Positions 46,864 to 54,364 of a stretch of DNA of 64,000 nt are shown here, one piece after another. Position 1 is the stretch's first letter; each line of letters starts with the position of its first letter. The notes under the pieces are model-generated. The model made no database searches, had not been told where the DNA came from, and was given only the letters and a program-made list of their open reading frames with translations. A program made the position numbers and the translations under genes. The stretch is from Aquiflexum sp. TKW24L (GTDB lineage: Bacteria > Bacteroidota > Bacteroidia > Cytophagales > Cyclobacteriaceae), in assembly GCF_023502205.1 (NCBI RefSeq), contig NZ_JAMFLG010000018.1, positions 32,465-96,464 of the forward strand, read 5' to 3'.

Positions 46864-46893
46864 TTTGATTAACCAAACTTTAATATAGATTTG
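46864..46893 (+). promoter_or_regulatory. Bacteroidota-type promoter for the PglE-like gene
   Basis: TTTG (46864-46867), an 18-base spacer and TAGATTTG (46886-46893) lie 23 bases before ATG 46917. The -7 box is a full match; the spacer is one short of ideal. Confidence 0.6.
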
Positions 46894-46916
46894 TTTTTGT
46901 TTAATTGTAGTTAATA

Positions 46917-48044
46917 ATGCTAAAACCCATCCCACTTTCCACACCTATTTTTGATGGTAATGAAAATGATTTCGTCCTTCAGGCAATTGGAACAAAACAA
47001 ATATCAACAGCAGGAGATTTTATTAATGACTTTGAGAAAACAATCAAAAATAGTCTTGGAAAATATAATGTTGCCCTAAAAAATTCAGGTACTTCCGCTA
47101 TTCATTTGGCATTGAGGCTTATTGGAATTGGTGCCGGGGATGAGGTATTATGTCAGTCATTTACTTTTTGTGCATCGGCTAATCCCATAATTTATTTGGG
47201 CGGGACACCGATATTTATTGATAGTGAGCCAACTACATGGAATATGTGTCCTGATATTTTGGAAGATGCCATTCTAGACAGAATCAAAAAAGGGAAAAAG
47301 CCAAAAGCCATTATCGTGGTTGACCTTTTTGGCATGCCGGCAAGATTCGAAGAAATTCTAGAAATTGCACAGAAATATGATATTCCGGTTATTGAAGATG
47401 CCGCAGAGGCTTTAGGTTCGTCAATAGAAGGAAGGGAGTGTGGAACGTTTGGTGAGTTTGGTGTTTTCTCTTTCAATGGGAATAAGATCATAACGACAGG
47501 TTCTGGAGGAGCCCTGATTTCTGCAAATTTTGAGGCTATTGAAAAATCAAAATATCTTGCTGTACAAGCCCGTGAAATTTATAAGTATTATGTACACAAA
47601 GAAATCGGGTTTAATTACCGGATGAATAATATGTCCGCCGCAATTGGTCTTGCCCAATTTCTGAATTTGGACAAAAAAATCGCATTAAGAAGAAAAGTAT
47701 TTGAAAATTATCAAAATTTATTGAATGGTTTTGATGGTTTTTCTACAATTCTTGAACCAAATGGGTATTTTTCCAATAGGTGGTTATCCACTTTTTTGGT
47801 GAATCAATCAGAAGCAGGATTTTCCAATGAGGATGTTAGGTTAACGCTTCTGAAAGAAAATATAGAAACCCGGTATCTTTGGAATCCACTTCACCTTCAA
47901 CCTGTCTTTAAAGATGCCACATTTTATGGTGGTGGCGCTTCAGAAGATTTATTTTCCAAAGGTATTTGTTTGCCAAGCAGTGAAAACCTATCGATGGATG
48001 ATCAAGAAAGAATAATCGGTATAATTAAAAGAATGTATACTTGA
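46917..48044 (+). CDS. DegT-family sugar aminotransferase, PglE-like
   Basis: 375 residues. NSGTSAIHLALRLIG (57-71), the PLP-ring Asp in VIEDAAEALGS (161) and Lys190 in SFNGNKIITTGSGG are visible; the SFNGNKI form is typical of the PglE/LegC-like group. PglE aminates UDP-4-keto-6-deoxy-GlcNAc at C4. With the PglC-like and PglF-like genes next to it this suggests a bacillosamine-type sugar. LegC-like aminotransferase for legionaminic acid is an alternative, but no NeuB-like synthase is in the window. Confidence 0.85.
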   Translation: MLKPIPLSTPIFDGNENDFVLQAIGTKQISTAGDFINDFEKTIKNSLGKYNVALKNSGTSAIHLALRLIGIGAGDEVLCQSFTFCASANPIIYLGGTPIFIDSEPTTWNMCPDILEDAILDRIKKGKKPKAIIVVDLFGMPARFEEILEIAQKYDIPVIEDAAEALGSSIEGRECGTFGEFGVFSFNGNKIITTGSGGALISANFEAIEKSKYLAVQAREIYKYYVHKEIGFNYRMNNMSAAIGLAQFLNLDKKIALRRKVFENYQNLLNGFDGFSTILEPNGYFSNRWLSTFLVNQSEAGFSNEDVRLTLLKENIETRYLWNPLHLQPVFKDATFYGGGASEDLFSKGICLPSSENLSMDDQERIIGIIKRMYT

Positions 48045-48057
48045 AATTTATTTGACA

Positions 48058-48660
48058 ATGTATTCTTTGTTCTTAAAAAGAGTGATTGATTTATTTGCAA
48101 GTTTGTTCTTGTTGATTTTATTTTTTCCAATTATCATTTTTGTAGCAATTTTACTTGCAATCGTTACAAGGAATAACCCATTTTTTTTTCAGAAAAGGCC
48201 GGGTCTTCATGGAGAACTTTTTAGATTGATTAAATTCAAGACAATGATAGACGCTACGGATTCCCATGGCAACACTTTGCCTGATGAGGAAAGATTGAAA
48301 GGTCTTGGAAGGATAATCAGAAAAACATCTATTGATGAATTACCTCAATTGTGGAACGTCTTAATAGGGGATATGAGTTTGGTAGGTCCAAGGCCTCTTT
48401 TAGAAGAATACTTGCCTCTTTACAATTCCTTTCAGACAAAAAGACATTTGGTCAGACCTGGGATTACAGGCTTGGCGCAGGTAAATGGAAGAAATTCTCT
48501 TTCTTGGGAAAAGAAATTTGAGTATGATGTGTATTATGTTGATAATCTTTCCTTCAAACTTGATATGGAAATATTCGCAAAAACAATCAAAAATATATTC
48601 AATTCAGATGGAATTTCTCAAGAAGGTCATGTGACTATGCCTAGATTTAAAGGAAACTAA
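48058..48660 (+). CDS. PglC-like initiating phosphoglycosyltransferase
   Basis: 200 residues from ATG 48058; TTG 48052 is rejected. One re-entrant N-terminal helix (about 10-32), then QKRPGLHGELFRLIKFKTM, the catalytic region RKTSIDELPQLWNVLIGDMSLVGPRPLL and RPGITGLAQVNGRN. Size and motifs match PglC, which transfers a (di-N-acetyl-bacillosamine) phosphate to undecaprenyl phosphate. It lies 13 bp after the aminotransferase. It is the second monotopic starter enzyme of the locus. Confidence 0.9.
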   Translation: MYSLFLKRVIDLFASLFLLILFFPIIIFVAILLAIVTRNNPFFFQKRPGLHGELFRLIKFKTMIDATDSHGNTLPDEERLKGLGRIIRKTSIDELPQLWNVLIGDMSLVGPRPLLEEYLPLYNSFQTKRHLVRPGITGLAQVNGRNSLSWEKKFEYDVYYVDNLSFKLDMEIFAKTIKNIFNSDGISQEGHVTMPRFKGN

Positions 48661-49029
48661 CAGTCTAATCGTTGTTGGGAATTATAAAGTATATTTTAAA
48701 ATAAACATTTAGGTTTTTTAAAACAAAAATTAAACGTGAAAAAATCTTCATTTTTAGTAATTAAAAAATTGTAAAAAAGGGATTAGGTAATTTTTTACCA
48801 TTGCCTCAAGAGTGAATTTAAATAATTCTTAAGATTTGAAGATAGTTTAAAAGCAAATAACTACATCCAAAAATGAAGCACACATAAGAAAATATGTATG
48901 TTTTTTATTTAATGAAAATTGTATTCTATAAAGTTATTTTTTTGTAAAAATCGATGATATATTTGGGTAAACTGATTATAAATTATAATAGTTTAAATTG
49001 AAAAATAAACATTTTAATCACACTGCGAA
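48661..49029. other. 369-bp AT-rich intergenic region before the FlaA1-like gene
   Basis: No coding frame is supported. It contains a small GGTAA-TTTT-TTACC hairpin near 48785-48800 of unknown meaning. A full-match -7 box TATATTTG is at 48958-48965, listed separately. Confidence 0.5.
48934..48965 (+). promoter_or_regulatory. Candidate promoter for the FlaA1-like gene
   Basis: TATATTTG (48958-48965) is a full match to TAnnTTTG. The upstream element is not TTTG at the right distance (TTA at 48934 gives 21 bases; TTTG at 48941 gives only 13), so support is moderate at best. Confidence 0.35.
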
Positions 49030-50940
49030 ATGAATTTTTTAAAAGATTTAAGGATCCTTCCTAGATGGATCATCATTACTCTAGATTCTATAGTTTTATT
49101 TCAATCAGCCTTTTTTGCATATGTAGTAAGGTCTAATTTCGACCTTGAGATTGTAAATAATACTAATGCAGTTTTGGGGAGTTTGGTTTTTACAGCGGTT
49201 GTTTTCCTCGTAATGTTAACTACCAAAAGTTACAAGGGGATAGTAAGACATACTGGATTAAAAGACAGTGTTAATATCTTTAAGACAATTTCAATTGGAT
49301 TTATATTGGTTTTCACCGCCAATTTTGTTTTCGAAACATTAATCTCGACTACCTACTTCATTCCATATTCGGTTTTGATAATATCTTCGTTGACTTCACT
49401 TTTTTTATTGATTTTGTATAGATTCTTAGTAAAGGAATCCTTTATATACCTGAAAAGTGGATTTGTATCCAATGATGCAAAAGTAGGGGTGATCTTCGGA
49501 GCAAGTGAAGCAGGAATCATTGCTTTAGATGTCATTAAAAGAGACAGCAAGTCTAACTTGACGATTGCAGCATTTCTGGATGATGATCCGAAAAAAGAGG
49601 GAAAAATTATTGAGGGGAAGAAAATTTTTAAGGGACTGCCACAATTGAAAGTTTTGGTCCAAAACCATAAAGTATCCGAGTTGATCATTGCTGTCAAAGA
49701 TTTGTCAGTGCAGAGAAAAAAAGAAATTATTGATGAATGTTATAAATTCAACGTTCATGTTTCGATTGTTCCACCTATTAATCAATGGATAAATAGAGGT
49801 TTAAATACTGAGGCAATCCGTGATCTTAGGATTGAGGATCTGCTCGGTAGGGAGCAGATTACGTTGGAAAACCCTAAAATCAAGGAGGAACTTGCCAATA
49901 AAGTGGTATTGGTGACAGGTGCTGCTGGTTCCATTGGAAGTGAACTTTGTAGACAGATCATGTATTACAATCCCAAATTGCTACTTCTTTTGGATTTCTC
50001 AGAATCAGCTTTATATGACCTTGATTTTGAATTTATTCAAGCAGGAATGATTACACCACATATGTCTATTTTGGCTGATATCCGAGATTATACTACCCTC
50101 AAGAATATATTTAAAAAATACAGTCCTGATGTGGTCTTCCATGCTGCGGCTTACAAACACGTACCAATGATCGAGAATTTTCCCGAGCAAGCCATAAAAA
50201 GTAATATTCTCGGAACAAAAATTCTTGCTGATTTATCAGTGTTACATAATGTTGAAAAATTTGTTTTGGTAAGTACAGATAAGGCTGTGAATCCTACAAA
50301 TGTGATGGGTGCTACAAAAAGAGTGGCAGAAATGTATGTACAAGCATTAAATACCTATTTGGAAACGCACCATAATAATGCACACACAAAATTTATAACC
50401 ACGCGTTTTGGAAATGTGCTTGGTTCAAATGGGTCAGTCGTTCCTCTCTTTAAAAAACAGATCCAAAAAGGTGGGCCAATTACCGTTACCCATCCTGATA
50501 TCACAAGGTACTTTATGACTATTCCCGAAGCTTGTCAGTTAGTTCTTGAAGCTGGGTTTATGGGTAATGGAGGAGAAATCTATGTGTTTGATATGGGGGA
50601 ACCAATAAAAATCGTGGACCTTGCCATCAATATGATCCGATTAAGTGGCAAAAAAGAAGGTGAAGATGTGAAAATAGTCTTCACGGGATTGAGAGAAGGG
50701 GAAAAACTTTTTGAGGAACTCCTGAATGATTCTGAGATTGTCAAGTTCACCCACCATCCTAAGATAAAAATCGCCCAAGTTTCAACAGTACATTTTTATA
50801 AAATTGAAGGACAAATTGAAATTTTTGAGAATCTCATCGGAAAAAATTCTGAAAACGATTTGGTATTTCATCTGAAATCGATGCTACCGGAATACAAAAG
50901 CAATTCTTCAAGATTTGAAGTTTTGGACAGGCTAAATTGA
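49030..50940 (+). CDS. Membrane-bound UDP-GlcNAc 4,6-dehydratase, WbpM/PglF/FlaA1 type
   Basis: 636 residues. Four N-terminal helices (about 15-135), a nucleotide-binding domain (VGVIFGASEAGIIALDVI), then the SDR catalytic domain with VTGAAGSIGSELCRQI (about 294-309), FHAAAYKHVPMIENFP and the Met-x3-Lys motif in NPTNVMGATKR. RFGNVLGSNGSVVPLF and TRYFMTIPEAC are typical. It converts UDP-GlcNAc to UDP-2-acetamido-2,6-dideoxy-xylo-hexos-4-ulose, the substrate for PglE-like amination or for 4-reduction. It closes the polysaccharide locus, as wbpM does in P. aeruginosa. Confidence 0.93.
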   Translation: MNFLKDLRILPRWIIITLDSIVLFQSAFFAYVVRSNFDLEIVNNTNAVLGSLVFTAVVFLVMLTTKSYKGIVRHTGLKDSVNIFKTISIGFILVFTANFVFETLISTTYFIPYSVLIISSLTSLFLLILYRFLVKESFIYLKSGFVSNDAKVGVIFGASEAGIIALDVIKRDSKSNLTIAAFLDDDPKKEGKIIEGKKIFKGLPQLKVLVQNHKVSELIIAVKDLSVQRKKEIIDECYKFNVHVSIVPPINQWINRGLNTEAIRDLRIEDLLGREQITLENPKIKEELANKVVLVTGAAGSIGSELCRQIMYYNPKLLLLLDFSESALYDLDFEFIQAGMITPHMSILADIRDYTTLKNIFKKYSPDVVFHAAAYKHVPMIENFPEQAIKSNILGTKILADLSVLHNVEKFVLVSTDKAVNPTNVMGATKRVAEMYVQALNTYLETHHNNAHTKFITTRFGNVLGSNGSVVPLFKKQIQKGGPITVTHPDITRYFMTIPEACQLVLEAGFMGNGGEIYVFDMGEPIKIVDLAINMIRLSGKKEGEDVKIVFTGLREGEKLFEELLNDSEIVKFTHHPKIKIAQVSTVHFYKIEGQIEIFENLIGKNSENDLVFHLKSMLPEYKSNSSRFEVLDRLN

Positions 50941-50958
50941 AAATTATAAAACCGTAAT

Positions 50959-51225
50959 TTACCTTTTACTTATTTTGTTTAATGTTATTACCCTTTGAAG
51001 ACTGCATTTGAAGCGATCAGATTCAATGGAATATTTTTTAAGATGCTTTGTTTTTCTTCCGCTGACTCTCTTTCTCCAAAGGTTAAAGGAAGATCTTTTC
51101 ATTTCTCTTCTCATGAGATTAATGACCTCTTCCTCCGGGATTCCAAACTGTCTTTTAATCGCTTCAAAAGGAGTCCTATCTTCCCATGCCATCTCGATTA
51201 TCCTGTCTTTGTCTATTGATTCCAT
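50959..51225 (-). CDS. DUF2805 (TIGR03643) family small protein
   Basis: 88 residues, basic. The N-terminus DKDRIIEMAWEDRTPFEAI, then FGIPEEEVINLMRREMK, form a helix-turn-helix-like pair, and the SSFNLWRKRVSGRKTKHLKK segment follows. This matches the DUF2805/TIGR03643 family, which has no established function. The gene is divergent from the photolyase gene, 49 bp apart. Members are, as far as I recall, often found beside cryptochrome or photolyase genes. DNA binding is an inference from the charge and helices. Confidence 0.85.
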   Translation of the reverse strand: MESIDKDRIIEMAWEDRTPFEAIKRQFGIPEEEVINLMRREMKRSSFNLWRKRVSGRKTKHLKKYSIESDRFKCSLQRVITLNKISKR

Positions 51226-51274
51226 TTTAAAGTTTTATCATAAACAATGATGGATTTCTATTGTTTTGGACGGG

Positions 51275-52738
51275 ATGGAAAAAATCAATATCGTATGGTT
51301 TAAGAGGGATCTCAGAATAAACGATCATTTGCCTTTGAAGCTTGCTATGGACGGTAACCTTCCTGTAATGTTGGTTTATTGTTTCGAGCCTGAATTGGTT
51401 GCATCATCTAAATATGATGTAAGACATTGGCGATTTATTTACCAAAGCCTACAAGATGTGAACAAAAATTTGGCTGCTTTTCAAATGAAAATCTTTATTT
51501 ATTATGGTGAGACTCTCGATTTTTTTAAACTTTTAAATTCCATCGCTCAAATTTCAACGGTCTACTCTCATATTGAAACAGGGATTTCGATTACATATAA
51601 AAGAGACAAGATCATGAAGAGATTTTTTCAGGATCACAGCATCAATTGGATAGAATTACCCCAAAATGGCGTTGTAAGAGGATTAAAAAACAGGAATAAA
51701 TGGGCTGAAAACTGGAAAAAGTTTGTGACGTCTCCGGTAGATACACCTTATTTTAAAATTGGGAAATATTATTTGTATCCAGAAGATTTAGTACAGGAAG
51801 GAAAGAAAATACCCGATGAATGGAAATTAAAAGAACCTCTCATGCAGGAAGGGGGAGAAGCGATTGCTTGGAGATATATGAACTCTTTTTTTAACGATAG
51901 GGTAAAGAATTACAATTATCATATCAGTAAACCGGAAGAAAGCAGAAGGTCATGCAGTCGTCTGTCTCCTTATTTGGCTTGGGGAAATTTATCGATCAAA
52001 CAGGTTTATCAGGAAGCTGAGAAGTACAAAAATGGAAATTTTGCGAAAAGAAACATTGAAAATTTTCAGTCTAGGCTTCAATGGCATTGTCATTTTATTC
52101 AAAAATTTGAAATGGAATGCAGAATGGAATTTGAAAACTTGAATTCGGGATTTGATAAATTCAAGAAGGAAAAAAATGAAATAAAGCTAAATTCTTGGAA
52201 AGCGGGAATGACAGGCTTTCCTCTTGTGGATGCGTGCATGAGATGTCTGAAAGAGACTGGCTATCTAAATTTCAGGATGAGAGCGATGGTTGTTTCATTT
52301 TTGACGCATCATTTAATGTTAGATTGGAGAGATGGTGCAGATCATTTAGCTAGCTGTTTTTTGGATTTTGAGCCCGGAATTCATTATCCCCAACTCCAGA
52401 TGCAGGCTGGTGTCACAGGGATAAATACAGTCAGGATTTATAATCCGGTTAAGCAATCTTATGAACAAGACCCCACTGCAAGTTTTATTAAAAAATGGGT
52501 TCCTGAACTGGAAAATTTACCGGCCCTTCAAATCCACGAACCTTGGAAACTTACCCAATTTGATCAAATGGTAGTAGGTTTTGAACTTGGCAAAGATTAT
52601 CCATTTCCAATAGTTGACCATGAGCTTTCTGGAAAGATGGGCCGAGATCTGCTTTGGCAAGCTCAGAAGGATGAGGAAGTGGTAAGAAATTCGCAAAGGA
52701 TTTTAAAGGTTCATACACTGTCATTTAGAAAAATGTAA
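51275..52738 (+). CDS. Cryptochrome/deoxyribodipyrimidine photolyase family protein
   Basis: 487 residues from ATG 51275; TTG 51266 is the alternative. The N-terminal antenna-type alpha/beta domain starts [17 protein letters not shown]. The C-terminal FAD-binding domain shows [54 protein letters not shown] and [17 protein letters not shown]. In this family FAD and blue light drive repair of UV-induced pyrimidine dimers, or light signalling in cryptochromes. The [11 protein letters not shown] form differs from the classical DGD-x-ANN of CPD photolyases, so repair specificity is uncertain. A terminator follows. Confidence 0.9.
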   Translation: MEKINIVWFKRDLRINDHLPLKLAMDGNLPVMLVYCFEPELVASSKYDVRHWRFIYQSLQDVNKNLAAFQMKIFIYYGETLDFFKLLNSIAQISTVYSHIETGISITYKRDKIMKRFFQDHSINWIELPQNGVVRGLKNRNKWAENWKKFVTSPVDTPYFKIGKYYLYPEDLVQEGKKIPDEWKLKEPLMQEGGEAIAWRYMNSFFNDRVKNYNYHISKPEESRRSCSRLSPYLAWGNLSIKQVYQEAEKYKNGNFAKRNIENFQSRLQWHCHFIQKFEMECRMEFENLNSGFDKFKKEKNEIKLNSWKAGMTGFPLVDACMRCLKETGYLNFRMRAMVVSFLTHHLMLDWRDGADHLASCFLDFEPGIHYPQLQMQAGVTGINTVRIYNPVKQSYEQDPTASFIKKWVPELENLPALQIHEPWKLTQFDQMVVGFELGKDYPFPIVDHELSGKMGRDLLWQAQKDEEVVRNSQRILKVHTLSFRKM

Positions 52739-52748
52739 ATTTTGACCA

Positions 52749-52787
52749 ACAAAAAAGCCCAACAGATGATCTATTGGGCTTTTTTTC
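52749..52787. terminator. Bidirectional hairpin terminator
   Basis: AAAAAAGCCCAA (52751-52762) pairs with TTGGGCTTTTTT (52774-52785). It lies between the convergent photolyase and alanine dehydrogenase genes. Confidence 0.85.
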
Positions 52788-52804
52788 TAATTGAATTTGG
52801 TTAA

Positions 52805-53923
52805 TCAATCCGCAAGATATTTTTCTACAGGGACATAATTCATATTGAAAGCATCTGCAACTGCTTTATAGACTATTTCACCATTGATTACGTTCAATCC
52901 CGGTACAAGATCCGGATTCTCTTGAGCGGCTTTCTTCCAACCTTTATCTGCCAATTGAATTTCATATGGAAGGGTTGCATTGGTAAGCGCAAGTGTTGAA
53001 GTGTAAGGAACAGCACCCGGCATATTTGCCACACAATAGTGGACAACATCGTCAATGATGTAAGTTGGATTTTCATGTGTGGTTGGCTTGCAAGTTTCTA
53101 TGCAACCTCCTTGATCGACCGCCACATCAACCAAAACAGTACCTGGCCTCATGATTTTAAGCATGTCTCTAGTGATCAAATGAGGTGCTTTTGCGCCTGG
53201 GATCAAAACTGCACCCACTACCAAATCAGCATGCTTGATCATTTCCCTGATGTTAAATTCATTGGACATCATTGTTTTGACATTTGCAGGCATGACATCA
53301 GCCAAATAACGCATTCTGGCAAGCGATACATCCATGATAGTCACATCAGCTCCCAATCCTGCTGCCATCCATGCGGCCTGAGTTCCTACTATTCCTCCAC
53401 CCAAAATCAAAACCTTTGCAGGCAATACCCCAGGTACCCCACCTAACAAAATTCCTCTTCCCTGAAGCGGTTTTTCTAGGTAATTTGCCCCCTTTTGTAT
53501 TGCCATTCTTCCGGCAACTTCCGACATGGGAATGAGAAGGGGTAAGCTTCTGTCAACTTTTTCAACCGTCTCATATGCGAGGCAAGTTGCCTTGCTTTCT
53601 ACCATGGCTTTGGTAAGTGGCTCATATGAAGCAAAGTGGAAATATGTGAACAATAATTGATTTTCTTTGATGAGTCTATATTCAGTTTCTATTGGTTCCT
53701 TTACCTTAATGATCATGTCCGCAATAGCATAAACCTCTTCAATAGTTGGCAAAATAATAGCTCCGGCGGATGTATATTCCTCATCACTAAAACCACTGCC
53801 TATACCGGCTGTTTGCTGTATAAAAACCTGATGACCTCTTTTGATCAACTCCTTAGCGCCGGCAGGGGTAAGGGCGACTCTGTTCTCATTATTTTTAATT
53901 TCTTTTGGGGTACCAATTATCAT
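52805..53923 (-). CDS. ald: Alanine dehydrogenase
   Basis: 372 residues. It reversibly deaminates L-alanine to pyruvate with NAD+. Substrate-binding Arg15 (ENRVALTP), catalytic Lys75 (IIKVKEP) and His96 (YFHFASY) are at the canonical positions, and the NAD site LILGGGIVGTQAAWMAAGLGA is present. The late segment GGCIETCKPTTHENPTYIIDDVVHYCVANMPGAVPYTST is strongly conserved in the family. It has its own upstream promoter-like box and is not part of an operon. Confidence 0.95.
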   Translation of the reverse strand: MIIGTPKEIKNNENRVALTPAGAKELIKRGHQVFIQQTAGIGSGFSDEEYTSAGAIILPTIEEVYAIADMIIKVKEPIETEYRLIKENQLLFTYFHFASYEPLTKAMVESKATCLAYETVEKVDRSLPLLIPMSEVAGRMAIQKGANYLEKPLQGRGILLGGVPGVLPAKVLILGGGIVGTQAAWMAAGLGADVTIMDVSLARMRYLADVMPANVKTMMSNEFNIREMIKHADLVVGAVLIPGAKAPHLITRDMLKIMRPGTVLVDVAVDQGGCIETCKPTTHENPTYIIDDVVHYCVANMPGAVPYTSTLALTNATLPYEIQLADKGWKKAAQENPDLVPGLNVINGEIVYKAVADAFNMNYVPVEKYLAD

Positions 53924-53956
53924 ATTGTTAAAATTTGGGTTTTCAAATTACAATGT

Positions 53957-53964
53957 CAAAGATA
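53957..53964 (-). promoter_or_regulatory. Candidate -7 box of the ald promoter
   Basis: On the minus strand the sequence reads TATCTTTG, a full match to TAnnTTTG, 33 bases before the ald start codon. The upstream element is only a T-run, not TTTG. Confidence 0.45.
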
Positions 53965-54282
53965 ATATCAGGTAGCTATTAAAACCCATAATCCATTCAA
54001 TTATTTTGATTGGTATAAGAAAATGAATGTTTCTAAAAATATTATTTTAAAAATGATCTCAAAAATGAATAAAATTTCAAAAATAAATTATTTGGAATTA
54101 AAAATTTTGAAGGTTTTATGTTTTAATTTTTTGCTGATAATTTAATCTGTGAATATTATCTTTTATAATTTATTTTAAATGCTTTTATTTAAAAAAAAGA
54201 ATAATATTTTGAAAAATCTATTTATTTATTCTTTATACAAAATTATTTATTGAAAATATTCGAAATTATTCTGTTTTTAAAT

Positions 54283-54313
54283 TTGTTAAAATGTCAATTT
54301 TCTTTATTTTTGG
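54283..54313 (+). promoter_or_regulatory. Strong Bacteroidota-type promoter for the E1 gene
   Basis: TTTG (54283-54286), a 19-base spacer and TATTTTTG (54306-54313) match the consensus exactly, leaving a leader of about 45 bases before ATG 54365. Confidence 0.75.
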
Positions 54314-54364
54314 AATGATTGAATTATAATAGGAATAACCCAAATAGCCTCAATAATATTAAAA

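Larger units (their letters stand above)
53924..54364. other. 441-bp AT-rich divergent promoter region
   Basis: No open frame is supported. It holds a leftward -7 box for ald and a consensus rightward promoter for the E1 gene. The 300 bases between are over 80 percent A+T by eye and carry no recognisable motif. Confidence 0.55.

Noticed and set aside
50995..51250. Rightward open frames opposite the DUF2805 gene
   Set aside because: They are antisense shadows; the leftward frame has the clear family match.
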